37,923 bases of DNA, taken from NCBI GenBank assembly GCA_022705575.1, contig JAKJED010000007.1:1-37923 (forward strand), written 5' to 3'. Origin of the DNA: Patescibacteria group bacterium (GTDB lineage: Bacteria > Patescibacteriota > Minisyncoccia > RBG-13-40-8-A). The translations under genes and the position numbers were made by a program. The notes under the pieces were generated by a model. That model was not told the DNA's origin, did not search any database, and worked only from the letters and a program-made list of their open reading frames with translations. This document shows positions 1 through 6,609 of this stretch, one piece after another; position 1 is the first letter of the stretch, and every line of letters starts with the position of its first letter.

Positions 1-418
1 ATTGGATAATCATATTTCCGGTTTTACCGATATGAATATTATTTCGCGAAAAAACCAAACATGCCAAATGCAGATTTCCAATCCACGCAGTGTGTCCTTT
101 TTTTGTAAAGTCATTTAAATAAATATTGGCGCTTTGAAGTGCTGACTCTAAGGCCTCAAGAGTTGTTCTTTGATAATTTGAGTAGAACTCTCTTTTAATT
201 GCCGAAACTAAAAGATTCAATAAAAAATCAGAATTTCGGTATTGTTTTTTGGGAATATTGGAAATTTCGCCAACAATATAAAGATTGCCCAATTGCATAT
301 CTTCAATGTTTGCAGCTTCATAGGAAAAAACTCCGCAAACCGAATTTTTTTTGCTTTTAGGGTCTTGATAAACGATTTCATGAAAATACAAATTAAGACC
401 TTCCGAGTTCATAAGCAT
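1..418 (-). CDS. PPM-type phosphatase-like protein, 3' end outside window
   Basis: The minus strand is open from an ATG at 418 (or the in-frame ATG at 412) to the window edge, giving about 139 residues and no stop. The product starts MLMNSEGLNLYFHEIVYQD and ends in this window with GNLHLACLVFSRNNIHIGKTG. The pattern of a G/W-rich strand, then LACLVF, then a short turn and HIGKTGN resembles the early beta-strands of PP2C/PPM-type phosphatase-like domains, where 'G.A.l......l.ianvGds' is typical. The usual metal-binding Asp of that motif is replaced, so activity is doubtful. No signal peptide is visible. The reading frame is well supported by its length and ordinary amino-acid composition; the family name is tentative. 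No clear Shine-Dalgarno sequence precedes either start. Confidence 0.6.
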   Translation of the reverse strand, partial: MLMNSEGLNLYFHEIVYQDPKSKKNSVCGVFSYEAANIEDMQLGNLYIVGEISNIPKKQYRNSDFLLNLLVSAIKREFYSNYQRTTLEALESALQSANIYLNDFTKKGHTAWIGNLHLACLVFSRNNIHIGKTGNMIIQ

Positions 419-489
419 TATTTTACCACAATAAAAACCGCTTTACAAAACAGAGATTCAGAGGTAAAATTCAAATAGATAAAAATTAT

Positions 490-722
490 ATGGAAAACTT
501 AGATAAAGTGATAAAAAACAATATTTTGCAAGCGTAATTAATGAAATTGATAAATAAATACTAAAAGACATATTGAGCATTGAAGAAAAAAGTTTTCTGG
601 GACAAATGCAATCAGATGAAGAGGACTTAAGGGAAGTTTTAGAAAACAAAAAATGTATCCAAATTATTGCTAAAGATGAAAAAGGAGAATTAGAATTTGA
701 TATTAAAAATGATAAAAATTAA
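490..722 (+). pseudogene. Decayed acetyltransferase-like N-terminal fragment
   Basis: An ATG at 490 gives MENLDKVIKNNILQA and then TAA (535). Shifting frame at 534 continues as VINEIDK, TAA (555), then ILKDILSIEEKSFLGQMQSD and on to KNDKN with TAA at 720-722. Joined across one frameshift and one stop, this reads as a plausible beta-alpha-alpha-beta start of a GNAT acetyltransferase ('I..IE..SF..xMQ.DEEDLREVLE...IIAKDEKGE'), ending before the acetyl-CoA-binding motif. So the gene has a frameshift, a nonsense mutation and a lost C-terminus. That it is a relic is fairly clear; the GNAT assignment is a guess from the motif pattern. Confidence 0.4.
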
Positions 723-738
723 TCCCTAAAATAAAAAT

Positions 739-1539
739 ATGAAGAAAAGAATTAAAAAGATAAAAAGAAACAAGGGGGAGAAAAAAAGAGTTAAAAAAAC
801 AGCGAAAAAGATAAAAATATCGAGAAAATCGAAAAAAGTTTTGAGGCACAAATCCCGACGTTCGTTGAAAACGAAGTCGGGACCCCGACATCGAAGATCG
901 TCGGGGAAAATAAAGAGAATAAAAAAGTATAAGGCAAAAATATCCAAGTTTAAAAATGTAATTGGTAGAGGGGCCCTAGAGCAGTTATTTGAATCATTGG
1001 TCAAGGTTAAGCTAATGAAATTCTTTTTTCGTAATCCGATTGATGTTTTTTCGACAAGAGAGATTTTGAAAATGGCACGAGCCAATAAATCTGCCGTAAA
1101 GCAAGAGATTAAAAAATTGGAAAAAATCGGATTAATTGATAGCAAAAAAAGACAAGGAAGAATTGTTTATTTCTTAAATCCCAATTTTGATTTTTTGGAA
1201 GAATTGAAAAATTTGATTTTAAAATCAACAGTTTCTTCAAAAAGTAAATTGGTTAACGATATTCGTAAAACGGGAAATATTAAATTATTGATTTTGGGTG
1301 GGATTTTTAGAAATAGTGAAACAGATGGAGCCGATATTTTGATTGTTGGCGACAAAATAAATCCGAGAAAATTAACAACATTTTTAAAAGATTTAGAAGC
1401 AGAGGTGGGTAGAGAATTGAATTGCGCTTCAATGTCAGCAAAGGAATTCAATTATCGTTATGATATGTATGACCGTTTTGTACGCGATTTAATTAATGAA
1501 AATAAAGATATTTTGATAAATAAATTGAATTTGTGGTAG
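739..1539 (+). CDS. Winged-helix regulator with nucleotidyltransferase-like C-terminal domain
   Basis: The protein has 266 residues. Residues 1-75 are an extremely Lys/Arg-rich, low-complexity leader. Residues ~77-155 form a winged-helix unit (ALEQLFESLVKVKLMKFFF, then FSTREILKMARANKSAVKQE and the wing SKKRQGRIVYFLNPNF). Residues ~170-266 resemble a nucleotidyltransferase-fold tail (IKLLILGGIFRNSETDGADI, with YRYDMYDRFVRDLI at the end). In known CPR relatives the conserved part begins near 'R..vL.lFlrNp', so the real start may lie downstream and the basic leader may be extra. Residues 39-56 are encoded by two tandem G+C-rich palindromes. A TAAAAT box ends 6 nt before the ATG. Likely a DNA-binding regulator; target unknown. 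Confidence 0.75.
   Translation: MKKRIKKIKRNKGEKKRVKKTAKKIKISRKSKKVLRHKSRRSLKTKSGPRHRRSSGKIKRIKKYKAKISKFKNVIGRGALEQLFESLVKVKLMKFFFRNPIDVFSTREILKMARANKSAVKQEIKKLEKIGLIDSKKRQGRIVYFLNPNFDFLEELKNLILKSTVSSKSKLVNDIRKTGNIKLLILGGIFRNSETDGADILIVGDKINPRKLTTFLKDLEAEVGRELNCASMSAKEFNYRYDMYDRFVRDLINENKDILINKLNLW
853..906 (+). repeat. Two tandem palindromes inside a coding sequence
   Basis: TCCCGAC (853-859) pairs with GTCGGGA (876-882), with inner TTCGT/ACGAA. It is followed at once by CCCCGAC (883-889) pairing with GTCGGGG (900-906). The segment is far richer in G+C than the gene around it and encodes SRRSLKTKSGPRHRRSSG (residues 39-56). The same TCCCGAx/xTCGGGA core recurs at 26021-26040 and 26476-26490. 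Confidence 0.75.
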
Positions 1540-1547
1540 GCGCAGGA

Positions 1548-1621
1548 GGGCGGCTAGCTCAGTTGGTTAGAGCGTACGATTCACATTCGTAAGGTCACAA
1601 GTTCGACTCTTGTGCCGCCCA
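1548..1621 (+). tRNA. tRNA-Val (anticodon CAC)
   Basis: This is a complete cloverleaf of 74 nt: acceptor GGGCGGC/GCCGCCC with discriminator A at 1621, D stem GCTC/GAGC, anticodon stem TACGA/TCGTA around loop TTCACAT, variable loop AGGTC, and T stem ACAAG/CTTGT around TTCGACT. The anticodon CAC reads GUG (Val). The 3' CCA is not encoded, so it must be added after transcription. Confidence 0.95.
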
Positions 1622-1627
1622 TAAAAT

Positions 1628-1675
1628 CCGTGGCCTGCCTGCCGGTAGGCAGGTTCGAGCCCACGCGCGCCCACA
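1628..1675 (+). pseudogene. 3' fragment of a second tRNA, T arm split by a 20-bp palindrome
   Basis: CGTGG (1629-1633) and CCACG (1661-1665) form a perfect T stem and TTCGAGC (1654-1660) is a canonical T loop. CGCGCCC (1666-1672) plus A looks like a 3' acceptor strand. Between the 5' T-stem strand and the T loop sits a 20-bp near-palindrome (1634-1653). The 5' half of this tRNA (expected GGGCGCG start) is absent: tRNA-Val ends only 6-7 nt upstream. The acceptor sequence differs from that of tRNA-Val, so this is not a duplication of its tail. It is probably non-functional. Confidence 0.65.
1634..1653 (+). repeat. GC-rich near-perfect palindrome
   Basis: CCTGCCTGCCGGTAGGCAGG is self-complementary except for one pair. 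It is the insert that splits the tRNA fragment. A CCTGCCTGCC-like arm also occurs at 20390-20430 and at 27721-27757. Confidence 0.8.
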
Positions 1676-1683
1676 ATTAATTT

Positions 1684-2123
1684 ATGTCAACACCGATTAC
1701 ACATATAGTTTTAGCAGAAAAAGTTTTTAATAAAAATTTCTCGGATTTATCTATTCGGGATTGTTTGAAAATTCCTACCCCGCATATTATATCGCAGTGG
1801 ATTTTATTGAAGATGAATTGTTGTATAACAAGGTCGGTAATTGGAACGAAATAATAAATTTTTTTAAAGAGATATTGCCCGAAGAAGAAAAATTTAATAC
1901 GAGTATAAAGAATACTGACATTCTGAAGTGGCACCAAATAATGCGTGATAATTTTTATAAAGCCCCGAATGAATAGAATCGTAGACAAATTGCCGAAGCG
2001 GTAGGCCTATCAGAAAATGTTATTTCTAAAATATTTGAAACAACGGAAATGCTTTAAAAAGACAAAAAAGCAATAAGAGCCATAAAAGATTTTTATAATA
2101 ACTTTGAATCACTTTTAGCGTAA
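1684..2123 (+). pseudogene. Broken gene of a conserved hypothetical family
   Basis: From ATG 1684 the frame reads MSTPITHIVLAEKVFNKNFS and continues to about 1760. The sequence then makes sense only in the +2 frame, as FENSYPAYYIAVDFIEDELL onward. That frame meets TAG at 1974 and TAA near 2055 and ends at TAA 2121-2123. After the first stop the readthrough text RRQIAEAVGLSENVISKIFE is still protein-like. The opening MSTPITHIVL is, as I recall, the start of an uncharacterised CPR family. The frameshift (with a probable internal deletion near 1745-1760) plus two in-frame stops show decay. TAG and TAA end other genes here, so recoding is not the explanation. Confidence 0.7.
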
Positions 2124-2125
2124 TA

Positions 2126-2149
2126 TTATGATATATCATTATATCATAA
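2126..2149. repeat. Perfect AT-rich inverted repeat
   Basis: TTATGATATA (2126-2135) and TATATCATAA (2140-2149) flank TCAT. It lies just after the pseudogene and about 80 nt before the kinase-like gene at 2227. It could be an operator or a hairpin; there is no T-run, so a terminator is unlikely. Confidence 0.55.
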
Positions 2150-2226
2150 TAATGGAATAAGAATATTGATACCTGTCTTTTAATTCATTAATTTTAAGTC
2201 ATAATTATTAAGGGGGGCAAAATATT

Positions 2227-2859
2227 ATGGAACAAAAAGTGCAACAAACAGCAAAAGAATTTTTAAAAAGAATACAAGAAAAGCTGCCAACAGAAAAAGC
2301 CGATAAACCGAGCATTATTGGAATTGTTGGAATGATTGGTTCAGGTAGGACGCTTTTGGCAAAAACATTGATTGAGAATGTTAAAGGTGCAGTTTTAATT
2401 TCTGCTAACAGTGCGAGGTGGCTTTTGAAAGAAAATAATTTGGGATGGGGAGAAAATGTTTATGAGATTTTACTTTATGTTGCTGAATGGTTAGTTAAAA
2501 ACGGCTATATTGTTGTTTATGATGGCAATCAAGTTGATAAAAATAGGCGAGAGGCGATTAAGGAGCTTGCCGATAAATTGAGCGCAAAATATCATCTTTT
2601 AAAAATTATTACATCCGCAGCAACTGCGGAAAAATATTTGCGCGAAAAATATACAGAAACTCCGCATAATACTTTTGAAGATTATTGGCCAGGAACAGGC
2701 GTCGATGATATTGTGCAAAATCTTCACGAAAGGAATAAAGACTTTTTTGCTATAGATCAAGAAATTCCAAAACCTGAATTTTTTGATGAAATCGAAAACG
2801 AAGGCACGATTGAGGAATTCAAACAAAAGATAGTTGATTTGGCAGAAAAAATCAAATAA
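2227..2859 (+). CDS. P-loop kinase-like protein with Arg in Walker A
   Basis: A 210-residue cytosolic protein. Residues ~29-47 hold a P-loop (SIIGIVGMIGSGRTLLAKTL) where the usual GxxGSGKT lysine is arginine. A strand ending IVVYDGNQVDKNRREAI (near 97-113) resembles the acceptor region of AAA_33/zeta-toxin/polynucleotide-kinase-like enzymes, where Asp-Gly and downstream Arg contact substrate. The C-terminal half is acidic and helical. The start is fixed by a strong purine run (AGGGGGG, about 2217) just upstream, which is unusual among genes in this window. It is monocistronic, with a hairpin after the stop. A nucleotide-dependent phosphotransferase is the best guess; the substrate is unknown and the Lys-to-Arg change could impair catalysis. 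Confidence 0.8.
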   Translation: MEQKVQQTAKEFLKRIQEKLPTEKADKPSIIGIVGMIGSGRTLLAKTLIENVKGAVLISANSARWLLKENNLGWGENVYEILLYVAEWLVKNGYIVVYDGNQVDKNRREAIKELADKLSAKYHLLKIITSAATAEKYLREKYTETPHNTFEDYWPGTGVDDIVQNLHERNKDFFAIDQEIPKPEFFDEIENEGTIEEFKQKIVDLAEKIK

Positions 2860-2866
2860 AGAGACA

Positions 2867-2907
2867 AATAGTGGACATCGCAAGTCCACTATTACAAGTC
2901 CACTATT
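2867..2907 (+). terminator. Hairpin after the kinase-like gene, with a repeated right arm
   Basis: AATAGTGGAC (2867-2876) pairs perfectly with GTCCACTATT (2884-2893). The right arm is then repeated at 2898-2907 (ACAA spacer), so two alternative hairpins can form. A T-rich stretch follows at 2928-2938. Confidence 0.6.
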
Positions 2908-2951
2908 AAGTTTAATATTATCATTCGTTTTTTTATTTCTTAAAATTATTG

Positions 2952-2957
2952 TATAAT
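2952..2957 (+). promoter_or_regulatory. -10 box 8 nt before start codon (leaderless candidate)
   Basis: An exact TATAAT ends 8 nt before ATG 2966. No good -35 box is visible. With normal sigma-70 geometry, transcription would begin at or next to the ATG. Confidence 0.6.
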
Positions 2958-2965
2958 ATAAGCAT

Positions 2966-3355
2966 ATGCCGATTATATTAGTATTTTGGAGATGGTATTA
3001 TACTGAAGCAGTAAAAGATGTTTTAACTGCTTGGAAAAATTTTATTTTCTTTGCGATAAATTATTTTTCTATACCATTATTATTTAAAACCTTATTTGCG
3101 CCATGGAAAAGAGATGCTACTAAGAGACCGCGCGGATTGGATTTAAAAAGATTTTTTGAATATATTACTTTTAATGCAATTTCTCGAGGATTGGGTTTTG
3201 TTGTGAGATTTTTTACAATTATTGCCGGAATTGTTTATTTAATTTCGACTATCGCTATTGGAGCGGTGTTTTTTGTTTTATGGCTTGTTTTGCCTTTTGT
3301 TATATTGGGTCTTTTAATTTTTGCAGTAATACTATTATTTGAATCTGCAAATTAA
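2966..3355 (+). CDS. Small integral membrane protein
   Basis: A 129-residue protein. An amphipathic N-terminal part (WRWYYTEAVKDVLTAWKNFI) leads into a hydrophobic stretch near residues 27-42. A basic loop (FAPWKRDATKRPRGLDLKRF) follows, and then two long hydrophobic segments (~75-98 and ~100-127). The Trp/Arg-rich loop should be cytoplasmic. It lies 63 nt before the membrane-anchored Clp ATPase, a pairing I associate with CPR genomes, so a shared membrane-quality-control role is possible but unproven. The function is unknown. The start is supported by the TATAAT box 8 nt upstream. Confidence 0.8.
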   Translation: MPIILVFWRWYYTEAVKDVLTAWKNFIFFAINYFSIPLLFKTLFAPWKRDATKRPRGLDLKRFFEYITFNAISRGLGFVVRFFTIIAGIVYLISTIAIGAVFFVLWLVLPFVILGLLIFAVILLFESAN

Positions 3356-3387
3356 TATCCGAATTCACGAATTTGTTGATTCGGATA
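3356..3387. repeat. Dispersed repeat, copy 1 (TATCCGAAT...ATTCGGATA)
   Basis: Perfect 9-bp arms TATCCGAAT (3356-3364) and ATTCGGATA (3379-3387). Read on the minus strand, the interior (CGAATCAACAAATTCGTGAA) is nearly identical to the cores at 31514-31541 and 32730-32757. An ATTCGTATAAT box follows 12 nt later (3400-3410). Confidence 0.8.
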
Positions 3388-3399
3388 AAAACTAGTATC

Positions 3400-3410
3400 A
3401 TTCGTATAAT
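3400..3410 (+). promoter_or_regulatory. ATTCGTATAAT promoter-like box before the Clp ATPase gene
   Basis: TATAAT at 3405-3410 ends 8 nt before ATG 3419. The identical 11-mer ends 7 nt before rpoA, and a one-base variant ends 8 nt before rpsK. This predicts a leaderless transcript. Confidence 0.6.
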
Positions 3411-3418
3411 AATGTTTC

Positions 3419-5956
3419 ATGTTTGACTTAGAAAGAAATAATTTAGTTTATAAATCAGTGCAGTTAGAGCGGATTTTCCCAATGAAAAATATTAGAATTT
3501 TGGGAACGATTTTTATTTTGAGCGCTTTAATTTTTTTTGTTGGTTTTTTGAGGTCAGGAATTTTTGGTATAGATTCACAACAAAGTTTTGCTTTGTTTGT
3601 AATTTCAATTTGCTTTTTTATAATTTGTGTTATTTATACTGCGTTTGTTGATGCTTTGCGTCAGAATTTTTTATTAAAAACATCTTTAGCAGAACGGATT
3701 TCAATGGAAAAATTGAAAAATATAAATTTAGCTGAATATTTAGATTTTAGAATTGTGCGAGCGATTATTGAAGCGTTAAAGTTGTGTCAAAAAAAACAAA
3801 GAGGGTTGAATGTTTTAGCTGTTATTTATAGTTTTTGGAACGATGCCAGGGGAAATGATATTTTTGTAAAATTAGGATTAAATCGGGGTTTATTTAAAGA
3901 AAAGTTGATGCATGAAATTAAAAAACCGGTTACAGTGGATATTGATGAATTGAATTTTATGTCAGTATTAAAAAAAGCAACAGCGCATGCAATCGCTAAT
4001 TTTCATAAAAATGTGGATATTAGGGATTTTTTGGTGGCAGCAGCAGAAGAAAATGAAGATTTTAAAGAGATTTTATCATCAGCGGAAATGACAATTGAAG
4101 ATGTTGATAGGGTTGCGGTTTGGGAAAATTATATTGAAAATGAAATTCGTAGAAAGAAACAATTTTGGAGATTGGAAAATTTACTCAAAAAACGTGGTAT
4201 CGGAAAACGTTGGTCAGCGGGATATTCTGTTAATTTAGATAAATATAGTTTAGATGTTGGTAAAATAATCATTGAAAAAAATCTATCGATTCATCTTTTC
4301 GGACATCAAAAGGAAATTTATGCCATAGAAAGAATTTTATCGCGTAGCGGAGAAAATAATGTTTTGCTTATTGGCAATCCCGGTTCGGGACGTTCAACAA
4401 TTGCTTATGGTTTTGCTAAAAAAGTAAGCGAAGGCAGGTCTTTTTCAAATTTGAATGATAAAAGGGTTTTAGAGTTGGATATGCATGCGGTTTTGGCTGG
4501 AATTAATAATCCGGGCGATATTTTAGAGAGATTAAGAATTATTTTTTCCGAAGCGATTAATGCCGGAAATATTATTTTAGTTATTGACGAAATCCATAAT
4601 TATTTGGGAGTTGATAAGGGTCCGGGAGCGATTGATATTAGTTCGATTTTAATTCCATATTTAAATTCTTCCAGTTTTCAAATCATTGGGCTTACTACTT
4701 TTGAGGGGTTTCATAAATATGTTGAAAGTAACGCCTCGATTAAAAATTTATTTGTCAAAGTAGAAATAGTTGAATCAACAGAAGAGCAAGTAATTTTTAT
4801 TTTAGAAGATATGCTTGTTGATTTAGAAAAAAAATATAATGTTGCGGTAAGTTATAAAGTTTTACGGAATATCGTTAAATTGACTGATCGTTATATTCAA
4901 GATAGGCCATTTCCGCAAAAAGCAATTGATATTTTGACGGAAGTGTTGATTTATACCAAACAAAAAAGAGAAAAAATTGTTTTACCGGAATATGTTGATA
5001 AAATTATTTCTGAAAGAACAGAGGTTCCAATCGGAGAAATTCAGGAAGACGAAAAGAAAAAGCTTTTAGAACTGGAACAAAGAATTCACCAACGGGTTGT
5101 AGATCAAGAAGAAGGAATAAGGGTGATTTCTCAAGCAATGCGTAGAGCAAGAACAGGAATAAAAAACAGAAAAAGACCGATTGGCAGTTTTCTTTTCTTG
5201 GGTCCGACCGGTGTGGGCAAGACCGAAACCTCAAAAGCATTAGCTGAAGTATATTTTGGTTCGGATACAAAAATGATACGATTGGATATGTCTGAATATC
5301 AAGAAATTTCTACAATTAATCGATTGATTGGTTCTGCGGAAAAGAATGAGCCGGGACTTTTAACAAAGGCAGTGTTAGACAGTCCGTTTTCCGTAATTTT
5401 ATTAGATGAAATTGAAAAAGCGCACCCGAATATTTTAAATCTTTTTTTGCAAGTTTTGGATGAAGGGTTTTTAACCGATGCTTTTGGAAGAAAAATAAAT
5501 TTTTCAGAATCAATTATTATTGGTACATCTAATGCCGGCGCGGAATTAATCAGACAATGCGTAAAACAGGGAAGGAATTTGCAGACATTTAAAGATGATT
5601 TGATCGACTATTTAATGAAACAGGGAATTTTTAGAGCAGAACTATTGAATCGTTTTGATGCGACAATTGTTTTTAAACCATTAACTCACGAACATTTGAT
5701 TAAGATTGCGGTTTTGATGATAAATGATTTAACTAAAAGATTATTAGATGGAACAGGAGTAAGATTGGTTGTGAGTCCGGAATTGATTGAAAAAATTGTT
5801 AGAATTGGATATAAGCCGGAATTTGGCGCAAGACCAATGCGTCGAGTTATTCAAGACGAAATCGAAAGTCGTGTCGCTAAAATGATTTTGGAACAAGATT
5901 TAAAGCGCGGAGATTTTGTAAAAATCGAAGCGAACGAAATTGGTGGAGGAGTGTAA
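3419..5956 (+). CDS. Membrane-anchored ClpB/ClpC-like double AAA+ ATPase
   Basis: An 845-residue Hsp100-type unfoldase. Two hydrophobic segments (~residues 24-45 and ~55-77) anchor the N-terminus, then a Clp_N-like helical region runs to ~230. D1 has Walker A GNPGSGRS (~319-326), with Arg in place of the catalytic Lys, and Walker B LVIDEIHNY (~388). D2 has canonical Walker A GPTGVGKT (~596-603), Walker B VILLDEIEKAHP (~658) and the D2-small motif GYKPEFGARPMRRVIQ. Only D2 looks fully equipped to hydrolyse ATP. No ClpP-type IGF loop is obvious. It probably remodels or extracts proteins at the membrane. A downstream Met at 3482 is an alternative start, but the upstream TATAAT and the extra ordered residues favour 3419. 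Confidence 0.9.
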   Translation: MFDLERNNLVYKSVQLERIFPMKNIRILGTIFILSALIFFVGFLRSGIFGIDSQQSFALFVISICFFIICVIYTAFVDALRQNFLLKTSLAERISMEKLKNINLAEYLDFRIVRAIIEALKLCQKKQRGLNVLAVIYSFWNDARGNDIFVKLGLNRGLFKEKLMHEIKKPVTVDIDELNFMSVLKKATAHAIANFHKNVDIRDFLVAAAEENEDFKEILSSAEMTIEDVDRVAVWENYIENEIRRKKQFWRLENLLKKRGIGKRWSAGYSVNLDKYSLDVGKIIIEKNLSIHLFGHQKEIYAIERILSRSGENNVLLIGNPGSGRSTIAYGFAKKVSEGRSFSNLNDKRVLELDMHAVLAGINNPGDILERLRIIFSEAINAGNIILVIDEIHNYLGVDKGPGAIDISSILIPYLNSSSFQIIGLTTFEGFHKYVESNASIKNLFVKVEIVESTEEQVIFILEDMLVDLEKKYNVAVSYKVLRNIVKLTDRYIQDRPFPQKAIDILTEVLIYTKQKREKIVLPEYVDKIISERTEVPIGEIQEDEKKKLLELEQRIHQRVVDQEEGIRVISQAMRRARTGIKNRKRPIGSFLFLGPTGVGKTETSKALAEVYFGSDTKMIRLDMSEYQEISTINRLIGSAEKNEPGLLTKAVLDSPFSVILLDEIEKAHPNILNLFLQVLDEGFLTDAFGRKINFSESIIIGTSNAGAELIRQCVKQGRNLQTFKDDLIDYLMKQGIFRAELLNRFDATIVFKPLTHEHLIKIAVLMINDLTKRLLDGTGVRLVVSPELIEKIVRIGYKPEFGARPMRRVIQDEIESRVAKMILEQDLKRGDFVKIEANEIGGGV

Positions 5957-5988
5957 AACCTGTGGATAACTTTTTAATAGATTTACCG

Positions 5989-6022
5989 AAATTTCCCTCT
6001 GCGTAGAGGGAAATTTTAATTT
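5989..6022 (+). terminator. Terminator after the Clp ATPase gene
   Basis: AAATTTCCCTCT (5989-6000) pairs perfectly with AGAGGGAAATTT (6005-6016) around GCGT, followed by TAATTT. Confidence 0.8.
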
Positions 6023-6055
6023 ATGGCAAGTCAATCTTGCTAGAAGTGAATGAAC

Positions 6056-6085
6056 TTGACAGAGGTATTTAAAGTGGATTAAAAT
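6056..6085 (+). promoter_or_regulatory. mraZ operon promoter
   Basis: A -35 TTGACA (6056-6061), an 18-bp spacer and a -10 TAAAAT (6080-6085). The mRNA would have a leader of about 80 nt containing the MraZ-type repeats. Confidence 0.65.
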
Positions 6086-6118
6086 GTAATCATAGTGGTT
6101 AGTTGTGGATAAAAGTGT
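6071..6118 (+). promoter_or_regulatory. MraZ-type operator repeats
   Basis: GTGG/GTGT direct repeats start at 6074 (AAAGTGG), 6095 (ATAGTGG), 6105 (TTGTGG) and 6115 (AAAGTGT). The last three are spaced exactly 10 bp and the first lies 21 bp (about two turns) upstream, inside the promoter spacer. MraZ is known to bind short direct GTGG-type repeats at about 10-bp spacing, and AAAGTG[T/G] repeats in Mollicutes, to repress its own operon. Autoregulation is therefore likely. Confidence 0.65.
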
Positions 6119-6171
6119 TAATAAATAATTATAATTGGGGATAACTTCTCGACTTTGTTCGAGGCAAGACA

Positions 6172-6603
6172 ATGTTAATTGGTGAATATACACATACAAT
6201 AGACGAGAAAAAAAGATTAGCGATTCCTGCAAAAATCAGAAAAGAGCTTGGCGTTAAAGCAGTTATTACTAGGGGACTAGATAACTGTCTTTTTATTTAT
6301 CCATTTAAGGAATGGCAGAAACTGGTTGAAAAATTAAGCAATTTGCCGATCGGTCAGCGCGATACAAGAGAATTTAGTCGTTTGATGCTGGCCGGAGCAA
6401 GCGAAGTTGATTTAGATACATTGGGTAGAATTCTTGTTCCCGATTATTTGCGAAAATACGCTCAACTTAAAAAAAATGTTGTGATTGCCGGGGTTTATAA
6501 TCGTTTGGAAATTTGGGACGAAGCAAAATGGGATACATTTAAAAATCAAAGCGAGAAAGAAGTTGATAATATTGCAGAACGTTTAGGGGGATTGGGCGTT
6601 TAA
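6172..6603 (+). CDS. mraZ: Transcriptional regulator MraZ
   Basis: A 143-residue protein of normal family length with two AbrB-like SpoVT units. The first is MLIGEYTHTIDEKKRLAIPA with the signature DxKxRLxIPxKxR. The second is ASEVDLDTLGRILVPDYLRK. It forms a ring-shaped DNA-binding oligomer that controls the division/cell-wall cluster. It heads the cluster and is followed 6 nt later by rsmH, the usual order. GTGG repeats at 10-bp spacing lie in its leader, so it probably represses itself. Confidence 0.97.
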   Translation: MLIGEYTHTIDEKKRLAIPAKIRKELGVKAVITRGLDNCLFIYPFKEWQKLVEKLSNLPIGQRDTREFSRLMLAGASEVDLDTLGRILVPDYLRKYAQLKKNVVIAGVYNRLEIWDEAKWDTFKNQSEKEVDNIAERLGGLGV

Positions 6604-6609
6604 TGCTTT

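Larger units (their letters stand above)
5961..6144. promoter_or_regulatory. Cluster of DnaA-box-like 9-mers upstream of mraZ
   Basis: TGTGGATAA, the complement of the consensus TTATCCACA, occurs exactly at 5961-5969 and 6104-6112. An 8/9 match TGGGGATAA lies at 6136-6144. All have the same orientation. The middle box overlaps the MraZ-type repeats. No dnaA, dnaN or AT-rich unwinding layout is seen, so this may be DnaA control of the division cluster or chance overlap with MraZ boxes. Confidence 0.4.

Noticed and set aside
242-478. Plus-strand 78-residue frame
   Set aside because: It is the mirror of the minus-strand phosphatase-like gene, which has the better composition and runs on through the window edge.
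1684-2123. Stop-codon reassignment explaining the in-frame stops
   Set aside because: The stops are TAG and TAA, which end other genes normally, and a frameshift is also needed; TGA also acts as stop (mnmA, the Cas2-like gene, the pre-dnaJ gene).
5961-6144. Chromosomal origin (oriC)
   Set aside because: DnaA-like boxes are present but there is no dnaA, dnaN or rpmH nearby and no obvious unwinding region; the boxes partly overlap MraZ repeats.
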